DNA of 64,000 nt from Desulfuromonadaceae bacterium (GTDB lineage Bacteria; Desulfobacterota; Desulfuromonadia; Geobacterales; Pseudopelobacteraceae). The notes under the pieces are model-generated. The model was not told the origin of the DNA. It saw only the letters and a program-made list of their open reading frames with translations, and did no database searches. Where the stretch lies: assembly GCA_028712075.1 (NCBI GenBank), contig JAQTQX010000008.1, positions 85,247 to 149,246 of the forward strand, read 5' to 3'. Below, in pieces: positions 30,101 through 39,007 of the stretch (position 1 is its first letter; every line of letters starts with the position of its first letter). The translations under genes were made by a program, and so were the position numbers.

Positions 30101-30199
30101 AAGACCTGCATAAACAATAATCCCTATTGCCGGTAGGCCCACTATTATTACTATAAGAATCAACTGAAATCTTATGGGTATTCTCAACAATAAGCTCAT
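27176..30199 (-). CDS. Membrane hybrid histidine kinase: dCache - HAMP - PAS - PAS - HisKA - receiver
   Basis: 1007 residues. Transmembrane helix ~13-32, periplasmic Cache-type sensor (~35-280, with FIADRSGMVWAS and SDRRYFKNTL), second helix ~288-307, HAMP (~308-362), two PAS domains (~367-484, ~495-615), HisKA with GGIAHDFNN (His645), ATPase motifs NLVINASEAI, DTGCGMN and GRGLGMAAVHG, and a C-terminal receiver with LVDDEN, VILDLTMPQMDG and QKPY. The Cache domain suggests sensing of a small extracytoplasmic ligand. SD AAGG lies 7 bases before the ATG. No partner response regulator is adjacent. Confidence 0.9.
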   Translation of the reverse strand: MSLLLRIPIRFQLILIVIIVGLPAIGIIVYAGLQQRNEALNVAKADTQKLADRITYEQQSKVAVARQLMASLSQMPEVARKDAAKVDTLLKEIHHLNPDFTNIFIADRSGMVWASAVTVKPPFIVSDRRYFKNTLATGQLSSGEYIVARAVNRPSFTLGYPIRNTRGDINGVVCIGFLLEKYTKLLERSHLPKNASFVLRDYKGTVLFRAVEPEKYIGRQTDSAQFKEIQEGPDESTVIGKSISVGDERIITTRKLRLEGEVSPYMSIRAGIPVESALSDANTHLLRSLLLFGGVLGLAFVFSGIIGERSILVPFELLKDATRNLANGKYQVKAVDLVKGGELGTLAKSFDVMAEKLVRREQALASSERFLNTIIDTEPECIKMLDIDCNLLMMNRAGLDMIDAESFEQVKGACVCPLITEPYRDAFMALTKRVFLGIPGTLEFETIGLKGRHIWLETHAVPFRNEQGEITALLGITRNITDRKRNEEQLKTSEENYRSLTGLTSDYVHRCSRTGSDPFRIQWIGGSVSSISGYSSEEILELGCWLPLVHPDDKQDVMSYLFSLVPGDYKQIEFRITAKEGHTRWISETSRCVTGDNEGELVLFGAAKNITERKSAELDRDNLSKQLLHAQKLESLGVLAGGIAHDFNNILTSIIGNADLALMRMNPESPAVDNLYRIEQAAARAADLAKQMLAYSGKGQFVVKYLDINQLLKDMLHLLEVSISKKVELRFNLSPALPSVEADVTQIQQIIMNLVINASEAIGDNSGVISITSDLIKCDQNYLNSFWLAADISAGEYVCLEISDTGCGMNKETLEKIFDPFFTTKFTGRGLGMAAVHGIIRGHKGAINVYSEPGKGTFFKVLLPASGKPVVIPVFGTQHDDWRGEGKVLLVDDENSIRDIGTAMLQELGYCTITANDGQEALEIFKATTDISLVILDLTMPQMDGEQCFRELRQLMPDVKVIMSSGFSEHEVIKKFAGKGLTGFIQKPYKLSVLKEALKKIQNPQIL

Positions 30200-30578
30200 A
30201 GTCTTACCTTATAATTTTAGAAAATACTTAAATAATGGTGCATTTCCTTTGGCAATGACAGAATGACAATACAAATACCACTTCAGTTTGAAATAAGCGG
30301 AAATCTAAAGAGGGCCACTGCAGATTCGGAGGAGCTGAACTGTACAGTTCCTCCGGGTACCTGCTCGCCGAACTCGACAATGGAGTATGCTGCCTCAACC
30401 AGATGACGCGTTTAGAGTTCATTTTCTTGCAGCAAATCATGCCTGCTTGTAACGAGCAAATACCACATCTCCAATAAAGCAATAAGTACGATAAGCCACC
30501 GTTTTTGACCGAAAGCCAGGTATCCTGGCATACATTGAATTCTCTCAAGTTTATTTGTGGATCGGATGACAAAACGAT
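30200..30578. other. Intergenic region, no gene seen
   Basis: 379 bases between two leftward kinase genes. It contains the palindrome GAACTGTACAGTTC at 30337-30350, flanked by GGAGGA on the left and CTCC on the right, so a longer imperfect hairpin is possible. A leftward open frame (30228-30572) has no SD and an unnatural Cys/Ser/Trp-rich translation, so I do not call it. Confidence 0.4.
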
Positions 30579-33386
30579 TCAGCTATCTTCCAATTCATTC
30601 CAGACTCGCGAACCCTCAATGGCGGTCCGTATCAGTAATGTTTGTTGCTCCAGCGCAGACAACATATCCATGGCTGAGTCGATATCCCCGTTTTTCGAGG
30701 CTGATTCTATATATTGGGCGGTATCCCGTAATGTGGCCGAACTGATAATTGATGCAAGTCCTTTCAAAACATGAGCCTGTTTATACATAGTTACGTTATT
30801 ACCATCAGCACCGAGTCTCCGTAAAATTTCTATATGCTTCGGAATTTCGATCAATGCGTCCTTGAGAATACTTTTGATGAAATGATAGTCGTGATCCATC
30901 CTCTCCAATAGGTCAGCTTCATCAAAAAGAGTCAGAAGCTGATAACCCGCAATTTTACAAGGATTGCTAGCTGATGCAGTGCTGCCAGGTCTGCTTTCCG
31001 GCAGCCATTTTTGGAGCATTCCGGCGAGCTCTTCCTTTCTAACAGGTTTGGCAAGGTAATCGTCCATACCTGTTTTCAGACACTTTTCGCGATCTCCTTT
31101 CATGGCGTTGCCTGTCATTGCAATTATTGGCACTGCGTGATTAATGACTTTCGACAGCGGTTCTCGGATCATGACCGTTGCTTCATACCCATCCATGTAC
31201 GGCATCAGGCAATCCATCAGGACAAGATCATAGTGTATAAGTTCAAGAGCCCTGACAGCCTCCTGTCCGTTACTTACAATGTCCGCCTTGTAGCCGAGCT
31301 TGTTAAGAATGCTCTGTGCCACTTTCTGATTGATAGCATTATCCTCTGCCAGCAGGATTCGGGAACTTCGTTTGCCGGCTTCTGCAACAGTGTGACGTGT
31401 AACAATTCCGGATGTGTCTGATTTTTGTAAAACAGATCGGCCGAGTACAATAGAGAGGCACTCAAATAGCTGAGACATTCTAACCGGTTTTGTAAGGTAC
31501 CCGTCAAATCCAATCCGTTGCAAATTAGCTGCGTCCCCACGTTGCCCCATTGATGTAATCATAACCATGATGGTTGATTTCAGATCAGGATCTGCCTTGA
31601 TGCGCTGACCAAGTTGTTGGCCGTCAATTCCCGGCATCTGCTGATCGATCAGGGCAATACGGAATGGTTCTCCCTCCTCATTTGCTTTGTACATACATGT
31701 AAGTGCCGTTTCACCATCTCCGGCAATCTCATTAGGGCACCCCCAACTGTTCAAAAGAGTCGTCAAAAGCTTCCTGTTTGTAGCATTGTCATCAACAACC
31801 AGTATTCGAGTGCCCGAGATATCGGCATGAACTTCAATTAGCTGGCGATCACTTACGGTTTGTTTTTCGAAGCAACCTGTGAACCAGAATGTCGAGCCTT
31901 TGCCCTCCGTACTCTCTACGCCAATCTCACCATTCATCAATTCGGTCAACTGTTTACAAATAGTCAGGCCAAGACCGGTCCCGCCGTACTTGCGCGTAGT
32001 TGATCCATCAGCCTGGGTAAAAGGGTTGAAAATTGCCTCGAGTCGTTCCGGGGGGATTCCGATTCCGGTATCACTGACTGCGAAGCGGATAGTGGCATGA
32101 GTCTCATCTTCCGTTACAAGTGATGCAGATATGACAACTTCGCCCGTGTGGGTAAACTTGATGGCATTGCCGGCAAGGTTCATGATTATTTGGCTGATTC
32201 TACCCGGATCACCTTTCAGAAATGAAGGGACGGTTGGATCTATCTGGCAGATCAATTCCAGTTCAGAATCCGCTGCACGCACGGACAGAATTTCTGCAGT
32301 ATCTTCCAGGGTGACCCTGAGATCAAAATCAAGTATTTCCAGATCTAGTTTGCGTGCTTCGATTTTTGAGAAGTCAAGCACATCCTGAATTAACCCAAGA
32401 AGGTTTTCTCCGCTTTTTTTGATGATCTCGGTATATTCGCGCTGTTCAAGAGTAAGCTCCGTATCCAGTAACAAACCGGTCATACCGATTACTCCGTTCA
32501 TCGGAGTACGGATTTCATGGCTCATATTTGCCAGAAATTCGCTTTTGGCTCTGTTTGCCGAATCCGCAGCATCGCGCGCTTCCTTGATGTCGAGCACCAG
32601 ATTCTGCATCGCAGCCAATAGATGGCGGGTTTCATCACTAGTACCGAGTTCAGCCACATCATTTTCAGAATCACTGTTCGCCAATCGGGAAGCAAATTGC
32701 ATAGCCTCCTTCAGTGGACGATTTATTCGTTTAGCGGCATAAATCGAGTAGGCAAGGATCAATACCGAGAGCAGCAGGGCAGAACCTGCAACATTCCGCC
32801 GCATGGTTGTGCTGCTGGCCTGGACATCCTCAATGTATATGCCGGTGCCAACTACCCACCCCCACGGGTTAAAGAGCTGAACATACGATAATTTTGAGAT
32901 AGGAATAGTGTTGTTCGGACGTGGCCACTGGTAGGAGACAAAACCGCCACCTTCCATTAGAACAACTTTGTTCATCTCTGCAAAGATCCTTTTGCCTGTC
33001 GGATCCTGATAATTTTTGAGGTTTTGGTTATCAAGTTCAGGCCGGGTTGGATGCATAACCATTCTTAAATCCAGGTTATGCACCCAGAAATAATCATTTT
33101 CGCCATACCGCAGCATCTTCATATCCTGTAGAGCTTCGCGCTGAGCCTCAAATATTGGTTTCAATCCCTGACGGACTTGCTTGTCATGTCGCTCCAATAT
33201 GGACACTGCGACATCGACAAGGTGCTTTGCAGCTTGTTTTCGTTCATTCAACAATTGTTTTTCGTAGAGGGGAATAAGAAGGAAATAGACGGCACTGAGG
33301 CAGATAAGGACACTAACAAATGAAATACCAAATATTTTTGCAAAAACATTCCAGTTGCGAAGATCAAGATATCTTTGAAGGTTCAT
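30579..33386 (-). CDS. BarA-like hybrid sensor kinase: sCache - HAMP - HisKA - receiver - receiver - HPt
   Basis: About 935 residues. Helix ~12-35, periplasmic single Cache domain (~40-185; YGENDYFWVHNLDLRMVMHP and NPWGWVVGTGIYI are typical sCache_2 sequences), second helix, HAMP, HisKA with NMSHEIRTPMNGV, ATPase motifs NLAGNAIKF, DTGIGIP and GGTGLGLTI. Two receivers follow (VDDNATNRKLL with ALIDQQMPG, and AEDNAINQKVA with LMDCLMPYMDG), then an HPt domain with QAHVLKGLAS (phospho-His). All modules of a His-Asp-His relay are on one chain, needing only a separate output regulator. The ATG at 33386 (MNLQRYLD) has AAGGA upstream; an in-frame ATG at 33422 is less likely. Confidence 0.9.
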   Translation of the reverse strand: MNLQRYLDLRNWNVFAKIFGISFVSVLICLSAVYFLLIPLYEKQLLNERKQAAKHLVDVAVSILERHDKQVRQGLKPIFEAQREALQDMKMLRYGENDYFWVHNLDLRMVMHPTRPELDNQNLKNYQDPTGKRIFAEMNKVVLMEGGGFVSYQWPRPNNTIPISKLSYVQLFNPWGWVVGTGIYIEDVQASSTTMRRNVAGSALLLSVLILAYSIYAAKRINRPLKEAMQFASRLANSDSENDVAELGTSDETRHLLAAMQNLVLDIKEARDAADSANRAKSEFLANMSHEIRTPMNGVIGMTGLLLDTELTLEQREYTEIIKKSGENLLGLIQDVLDFSKIEARKLDLEILDFDLRVTLEDTAEILSVRAADSELELICQIDPTVPSFLKGDPGRISQIIMNLAGNAIKFTHTGEVVISASLVTEDETHATIRFAVSDTGIGIPPERLEAIFNPFTQADGSTTRKYGGTGLGLTICKQLTELMNGEIGVESTEGKGSTFWFTGCFEKQTVSDRQLIEVHADISGTRILVVDDNATNRKLLTTLLNSWGCPNEIAGDGETALTCMYKANEEGEPFRIALIDQQMPGIDGQQLGQRIKADPDLKSTIMVMITSMGQRGDAANLQRIGFDGYLTKPVRMSQLFECLSIVLGRSVLQKSDTSGIVTRHTVAEAGKRSSRILLAEDNAINQKVAQSILNKLGYKADIVSNGQEAVRALELIHYDLVLMDCLMPYMDGYEATVMIREPLSKVINHAVPIIAMTGNAMKGDREKCLKTGMDDYLAKPVRKEELAGMLQKWLPESRPGSTASASNPCKIAGYQLLTLFDEADLLERMDHDYHFIKSILKDALIEIPKHIEILRRLGADGNNVTMYKQAHVLKGLASIISSATLRDTAQYIESASKNGDIDSAMDMLSALEQQTLLIRTAIEGSRVWNELEDS

Positions 33387-34055
33387 AATGCCATCCTTTG
33401 AAATACCTGAAGGCAGAACCAACCCTAAGTATCTGTATCCATGGAACTATGTTGAGTATACATATAAAGCAGGGAGACAAAGGAGTGATTGTGGCGTTAT
33501 GGAAATGAAAAATCCGTATGCATCTAACATTACTCTCTCGGAAAAATTCACCAACCAATGCTCAGAATTAGTATGATTTTTTGGAATATGGCTTGGGTAC
33601 AAACTCCTTGGAATTGTTACTGTGCATCGCTCTTATAGCATGACGTTTATATATTTCCACGTACATTATGCGCTTTTTAGATTTTTTGATACTCAAGGCA
33701 CCGATGTTTTCTCTGTAATGGAGATAAGCCTCTGAACTAACCTGATTTATGAAGGGTATAGCGAGCCCTTGCTCCCGAAGCAAAATATCAAAAAAATCGG
33801 TGTTGCTACCCATAGACAGCCCACAAAAGCAATGAAGCCTCTGATCAGTACCAGAAGCTTCATTGCTTTTATCTTATGATGTTAACTTATTTAGATGCGA
33901 GCAGTGTTGGGCAGAACAATGCGGTCTTCGTTTTCTGTGCGAGTAATTATTAACTCACGGCTGTCCCCCTGTATGTAGTGCTGGACCCGATTTAACAAAT
34001 TCCTTGAAAGCATTTGATAGGACCTGTCAACCATTCTGTGTAAATGACCTTTCGG
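33387..34055. other. Intergenic region
   Basis: 669 bases of AT-rich sequence. An 81-codon leftward frame (33568-33813) lacks an SD and resembles no family I know. The region contains the hairpin at 33825-33870 listed separately and a small TGACC-TTTC-GGTCA hairpin just after the stop of the kinase ending at 34056. Nothing else is evident. Confidence 0.4.
33825..33870 (-). terminator. Terminator-like hairpin downstream of the kinase at 34056-36230
   Basis: AAAAGCAATGAAGC and GCTTCATTGCTTTT form a perfect 14-bp stem around an 18-base loop, with T-runs at the 3' arm on both strands. It lies about 185 bases past the stop of the leftward kinase. Confidence 0.6.
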
Positions 34056-36230
34056 TCAATTGAGTAGAATACTCTTCAGCATGTCCCGTAATTTCTCGGG
34101 AGTATAGGGTTTGCTGATTAACCCGGCTATTTTGTCAGGGTCTATTCTCGCAGTGACATCGGCTTCACCGAAACCGCTGGAAATAATAATCGGCAATGTC
34201 GGTTTTATCTGTTTTAAAGCATGGAATAACGCATAACCATCCATGACTGGCATGCCCATATCTGTCAGCACTAAGGAAATGTCTGAAGCGCTCTTTTGAT
34301 ACAAATCAAGTGCTTCCTTCCCATTTACAGCCTCTATAACTGTAAATCCAAACATTTCAAGAAAAGTTTTTGCAATATGCCGTATCTGGTCTTCATCTTC
34401 TGCAAGCAGTATCGTACCGTGCCCGCGCCATTGAGATTCAATTGTTTGCTGTACTGATCTATCCTGGGCAGAGTCATTTATCTGGGCAGGAAGATACACT
34501 TTGAAGGTTGACCCCTGACCAAGCTGGCTATGAAGTTGTAACGCGCCTTTATGTGAGTTAATAATGCCAAGAACAGCAGACATACCCAAGCCCCGACCTG
34601 TGAATTTTGTGGTATAAAACGGCTCAAAGATGCGCCATTTGGTTTCCTCATCCATACCGCAACCGTTGTCTGTTACTTCCAGGCAGACATAACTACCAGT
34701 TGCAATAGCCTTTCCGTTGTAATCCTTCTCTGGGTGCCCATCATTTATCGTCGTTTCGGTAAGCAATACTCTAATCTCTCCCTGTACTTTGCCGATAGCT
34801 TCAGAAGCATTAATAATCAGGTTCATGACAACCTGATTGAGCTGACTGGAATCTCCATGAATCAAGGAGATACCGGGAGTGCAGTCCAGTTTGATCTCTG
34901 CATTTTGAGGGGTAGTCTTTTTCAACATGTCGACCATCTCACCAACCAACGATTGGAAGTTCACACTTGCCTGTACAAACCGGGCTTTCCCGGCATAAGC
35001 CAACATTTGACGACAAAGCTCTGCGGCACGTTCAGCAGCCTTTTCAATTTCGGGTATGAATTTTCCAGCATTCTCTTCGTCTATCTTTGCCAGGGAACAA
35101 TTGCCCATGATGACTGCCAGGATGTTATTGAAGTCGTGAGCAATACCACCCGATAGGACACCAAGGCTTTCCAGTTTCTGAGTTTGCTGCAATTGCGACT
35201 CCATTATATTCTTCTCTTCTTCTGCCTTAATACGATCTGTGATATCTATGAGAGCACCCGTCCAAAGAACATCCCCATTTTCGAGGGGTCGGGGCAAAGA
35301 TTGAAAACGGACCCACCTTATCACGCCGTCTATGAGGAGGCGACCTTCCCAATTGAACTCTTCAAGATCTGTCGCTGCTTCCTCGTTTTTCCTGGCAAAT
35401 CCTCCCCTGTCATCGGGGTGGATCAAATCAATAACCATGCCGGGGTTGTTCTCAAAGGCTTCCTTTGTGGTGCCCAGAATTTTGCAAAAAGGTTCGGATG
35501 CCAATTCGACAACATAAGGAGAACTCTTGGAGCTTCGCCACGCATCTTTTTCCCAGGTCTCCGGTGCAAATACGCGGATTCTGTAAATGCCGGCGGGTTG
35601 AGCGTTGAGGATATCCATGGAGAGATTACGTTCATATTGGAGGGTTTGTTCCGCCTGCTTACGCTCAGAGATATCCCGCAGAAAACCAACAAGGAGTCCA
35701 TCATATGCAGGCAAACACTTGACACTGACTTCCACGTCAAAAGTAGTTCCATTTTTGCGGCGATGCCTGGCTACAAAACGATCCTCACCTTTGACCTTGA
35801 TTTTTTGGTTATGAGCAACTACGTCGTCGGCAGACTCGTTGACCTCAAGATCGGCAATCCTCATTGAAAGAAGTTCCTGCTCACCATAGCCACTCATGTG
35901 ACAGTAAGCCTCATTAACTTTCAGGAGTCCACCCTGCTCGTTTACCAGCCAAAATCCATCCATAGCAGTATTTAATATAGTTTTATACCTTATTTCGGAA
36001 GCAGCTAACTGTTTTGCGAAGAGGTTGATTAATGTGTACAGAAGTGCTGATGTGCACAGAATGAAGAGAGAACCTTTGATGACAGCAATTTTCACCATCA
36101 CTGAGGAATCTTGAACAAGCCAACCCAGTACTGTATCAGATCCGTAAATCCAGGCAAAACCGAACAGGGCATAGACCGCAACGATCCTTGAGGTACCTAA
36201 CCTACGCTTTTGAGAAGTTTGATAATCCAT
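34056..36230 (-). CDS. Membrane hybrid histidine kinase: 2TM - PAS - PAS - HisKA - receiver
   Basis: 724 residues. Two membrane helices with almost no periplasmic loop (~14-38 and ~47-71), a PAS domain (~80-195, GFLRDISERKQAE), a second PAS/PAC domain (~205-338), HisKA with GGIAHDFNN, ATPase motifs NLIINASEAI, DNGCGMD and GRGLGMSAVLG, and a receiver with LAEDEDQ, LVLTDMGMPVMDG and SKPY. The short-loop anchor suggests sensing through PAS domains or in the membrane. Its receiver closely matches the fragment at 2-220. The ATG has GAGGA 8 bases upstream. Confidence 0.9.
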   Translation of the reverse strand: MDYQTSQKRRLGTSRIVAVYALFGFAWIYGSDTVLGWLVQDSSVMVKIAVIKGSLFILCTSALLYTLINLFAKQLAASEIRYKTILNTAMDGFWLVNEQGGLLKVNEAYCHMSGYGEQELLSMRIADLEVNESADDVVAHNQKIKVKGEDRFVARHRRKNGTTFDVEVSVKCLPAYDGLLVGFLRDISERKQAEQTLQYERNLSMDILNAQPAGIYRIRVFAPETWEKDAWRSSKSSPYVVELASEPFCKILGTTKEAFENNPGMVIDLIHPDDRGGFARKNEEAATDLEEFNWEGRLLIDGVIRWVRFQSLPRPLENGDVLWTGALIDITDRIKAEEEKNIMESQLQQTQKLESLGVLSGGIAHDFNNILAVIMGNCSLAKIDEENAGKFIPEIEKAAERAAELCRQMLAYAGKARFVQASVNFQSLVGEMVDMLKKTTPQNAEIKLDCTPGISLIHGDSSQLNQVVMNLIINASEAIGKVQGEIRVLLTETTINDGHPEKDYNGKAIATGSYVCLEVTDNGCGMDEETKWRIFEPFYTTKFTGRGLGMSAVLGIINSHKGALQLHSQLGQGSTFKVYLPAQINDSAQDRSVQQTIESQWRGHGTILLAEDEDQIRHIAKTFLEMFGFTVIEAVNGKEALDLYQKSASDISLVLTDMGMPVMDGYALFHALKQIKPTLPIIISSGFGEADVTARIDPDKIAGLISKPYTPEKLRDMLKSILLN

Positions 36231-36940
36231 TGTATAATCCTCATGCTAAAAGTGAGAGTGAACCGTTGTTTAAAGCCTCGTTCTTCAAATAGGGGGCTCT
36301 TTGTCCAACCCGTTATTGACCGGTTTCCGGTCATCTGCCCAGTAATATCCTTATTGAATAACTGCATGCAAACAAAATACTATGTATGTAGCTGTTATTT
36401 TTATACTATACACGGGATAATATTCCGTTCAGCATGATGGCCGGATTCTGGTCAACAGGCAGAACCACTGCAAATTTCTGTTTGGCACCCCCGTTTCAGT
36501 AACACGGGGGCCTGGAAATATGTTAAGCCTCGTATATCATATTTCATCAGTTAATCAAATTTCATTTCCCTGGAAACTCCTCAGCTGGAAGCTGGAAATG
36601 GTCACAAGGCAAGCCCGCTCTGATCACCGCAGCGGCCATTCACATCGTTGCACTTTCCGATTTTTTCCATGAAGTTGTTCCCTACCACACGCAACAGCCT
36701 GATTTTCCGCAGATAAAAGAAGCCCCGAATCTACCTTCCAGAACTTTTTGGTGAAAGTTTTAGTGGTAGTCGGGGCAAATCGATCAGAATATTTAACGAT
36801 TATATGTGGTTAAATTGAGAGTGAAACGGGATTCGCCCCCGGAGTGATCTGCACTTAGAAGTGGGAAAATACCCGTACACTATCAAGTGCCAGCATATAA
36901 CTTTATTCCATGTTCAAATTATCAAAAACAACGTTGGAAG
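36231..36940. other. Intergenic region, no gene seen
   Basis: 710 bases between a kinase start and the glmS stop. A perfect hairpin CCCCCGT...ACGGGGG is at 36488-36510 without a T-run, and the glmS terminator candidate is at 36713-36776. No open frame with an SD and no RNA gene was recognised. Confidence 0.4.
36713..36776 (-). terminator. Branched terminator-like hairpin downstream of glmS
   Basis: Read leftward, GCCCCGA and CTACC arms (36722-36734) pair with GGTAG and TCGGGGC (36765-36776), enclosing an inner AACTTT...AAAGTT stem, followed on the minus strand by TTCTTTTATC. It lies about 165 bases past the glmS stop, so assignment to glmS is tentative. Confidence 0.45.
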
Positions 36941-38770
36941 CTACTCCACCGTTACGCTCTTCGCAAGATTCCGTGGTTGGTCGACGTCGGTTCCTTTCAG
37001 AACGGCAATGTGGTACGCAAGAAGCTGAAGAGGCACCGAAAGCAGCAGTGGATCAAGGTCTTCGTCAAGATTCGGCACCTCAATAACCGTTTCAGCCTTG
37101 CCAAGCGAGTCTCCGTCACCTGTAGAGCAGATTGCAATAACACGACCGCCCCGAGCAATAACCTCCTCCATGTTTGAAAGAGTTTTTTCGAAAGCACTCC
37201 CTTTCGGTACAAGTACGACTACCGGCACATCCTCATCGATCAGGGCAATTGGGCCATGTTTCATTTCGCCGGCGGGGTAACCTTCCGCATGGATATAGGA
37301 AATTTCCTTCAGCTTGAGTGCACCTTCAAGGGCAATGGGGAAATTTTTCCCCCGACCGAGGTACAGAAAATCACGTGCGTTCATATACTTCTTGGCAATA
37401 TTTTCCGTGTCCTCATTCAGCTTCAGCGCCTCTTCCAGTAAACCCGGAACCTTTTTGAGCGACAGTATCATCCGACGGCCATGTTCGACATCAAGCGAGC
37501 AGTTGGCCCGCCCCAAACGGATAGCAAACAGATAGAGCGCGGTCAGCTGGGTAACAAACGCCTTGGTTGAAGCCACTCCTATTTCCGGGCCGGCGTGCGT
37601 GTAAATGACGTTACCTGATTCGCGCGCTATGGAAGAATCAACAACATTGCAGATTGCCATGTTCATGGCGCCACGCGATTTTGCTTCACGGAGAGCGGCC
37701 AGAGTGTCAGCAGTCTCACCCGATTGTGAGATGACTATTGCCAGCGTATGATCATCGACAACCGGATTCCGATAACGGAACTCCGAGGCGATATCTACTT
37801 CAACCGGAATGCGGCACACACCCTCGATATAGAATTTGCCCACAAGAGCGGCATGCCAGGAAGTGCCGCAGGCAATGATTACAATCCGCTTGATTGCCGC
37901 CAACTGGCGATCACTGAAGGTAAGATCCTCAAGATACACATCCCCCTCTCCTTCAAGGAGCCGGCCGGCAATGGTGTCACGAACGGCACGCGGCTGTTCG
38001 TGGATCTCTTTCAGCATAAAGTGCCGGTATCCACCTTTTTCAGCCATCATGGGCGACCAGTCGATATGCCGTGCGATTTTTGTCAGCGACGCACCGGCAA
38101 TAGTTGAAAAATGTGCAACTCCCCTGCGGAACAGAACCAACTCGCCATCTTCCATGAAGACCATTTCACGGGTATAGGCCAGAATGGCCGGAATATCGGA
38201 GGCGACAAAAAATTCAAGTTCGCCGAGTCCAACCACCATCGGTGAACCAAGTTTGGCAGCAATCAGGCATTCGGGATCGTTCTCGTTGAGAATGCACACC
38301 GCGTATGCTCCGCGTAATCGGGCAAGCGAAAGCCTGACGGCCTTTTCATAATCTGGCTCAGAGCGAAGGGTTTCTTCGACAAGATGGGCAATGACTTCCG
38401 TATCTGTTTCACTTTTGAAGTTGTGGCCGGCCTGTTTCAGCTCTTCCCTGAGCTGCAGATAATTCTCAATGATGCCGTTGTGCACCACTATGACCGACCC
38501 CGCCTTGTGAGGATGTGCATTTATCTCGGAGGGTCTGCCATGAGTCGCCCAGCGGGTATGGCCGATACCGACCGTTCCAGACAGCGGCTGCTCCCGCAGG
38601 GCATTTTCAAGATTGACCAGCTTCCCCTGACTTCTGCAAATGGCAGACACGCCATTACCGAGAGTGGCAATACCTGCAGAGTCATACCCACGATACTCAA
38701 GTTTTTTGAGCCCTTCCAGGATGATCGGAGTTGCCTCCTGGTTCCCAATGTACCCGACAATGCCACACAT
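36941..38770 (-). CDS. glmS: Glutamine-fructose-6-phosphate aminotransferase GlmS
   Basis: 609 residues, the standard length. It makes glucosamine-6-phosphate, the first committed step to UDP-GlcNAc for peptidoglycan and LPS. The N-terminal nucleophile is Cys2 (MCGIVGYIG) of the class II glutaminase, with HTRWATHG and HNGIIEN. Two SIS domains follow ([24 protein letters not shown]-type YLGRGKNFP) and the family C-terminus [12 protein letters not shown] perfect SD (AAGGAG) is 6 bases before the ATG. No glmS ribozyme-like element was recognised upstream. Confidence 0.96.
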   Translation of the reverse strand: MCGIVGYIGNQEATPIILEGLKKLEYRGYDSAGIATLGNGVSAICRSQGKLVNLENALREQPLSGTVGIGHTRWATHGRPSEINAHPHKAGSVIVVHNGIIENYLQLREELKQAGHNFKSETDTEVIAHLVEETLRSEPDYEKAVRLSLARLRGAYAVCILNENDPECLIAAKLGSPMVVGLGELEFFVASDIPAILAYTREMVFMEDGELVLFRRGVAHFSTIAGASLTKIARHIDWSPMMAEKGGYRHFMLKEIHEQPRAVRDTIAGRLLEGEGDVYLEDLTFSDRQLAAIKRIVIIACGTSWHAALVGKFYIEGVCRIPVEVDIASEFRYRNPVVDDHTLAIVISQSGETADTLAALREAKSRGAMNMAICNVVDSSIARESGNVIYTHAGPEIGVASTKAFVTQLTALYLFAIRLGRANCSLDVEHGRRMILSLKKVPGLLEEALKLNEDTENIAKKYMNARDFLYLGRGKNFPIALEGALKLKEISYIHAEGYPAGEMKHGPIALIDEDVPVVVLVPKGSAFEKTLSNMEEVIARGGRVIAICSTGDGDSLGKAETVIEVPNLDEDLDPLLLSVPLQLLAYHIAVLKGTDVDQPRNLAKSVTVE

Positions 38771-38929
38771 AGCTTACTCCTTAGGGGATCCTTAGTAATC
38801 AACTCTCCAACGCCACTTTACTACCATAAATACATGCCAGTGACACGTATTTTTGTGGAGAGGGGTACCATCCGACCGCCGCCAGAAGCACATGTTCGTA
38901 ATACAGTTTGAATTCCTGACATGATATGC

Positions 38930-38960
38930 TATTTTTTGAACTCGCAGCACGACCTATAAT
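38930..38960 (+). promoter_or_regulatory. Candidate promoter for the PBP1A gene
   Basis: A perfect -10 hexamer TATAAT at 38955-38960 lies 47 bases before the ATG at 39008. The -35 region is only a T-run (38932-38937), so the promoter is either weak, activator-dependent or used with another sigma factor. Confidence 0.35.
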
Positions 38961-39007
38961 TATCATTACAGAATCCGCTGCACCAGCACATCAGGAAGGT
39001 CCGCTCC

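Noticed and set aside
30228..30572. Leftward 114-codon frame between kinases
   Set aside because: No SD, odd Cys/Trp/Ser-rich composition, no recognisable family; treated as non-coding.
33568..33813. Leftward 81-codon frame
   Set aside because: No SD and no promoter downstream of the terminator-like hairpin at 33825-33870; no family resemblance.
38771..39007. glmS ribozyme or riboswitch upstream of glmS
   Set aside because: The leader is short and shows only a standard SD; no conserved ribozyme core was recognised.
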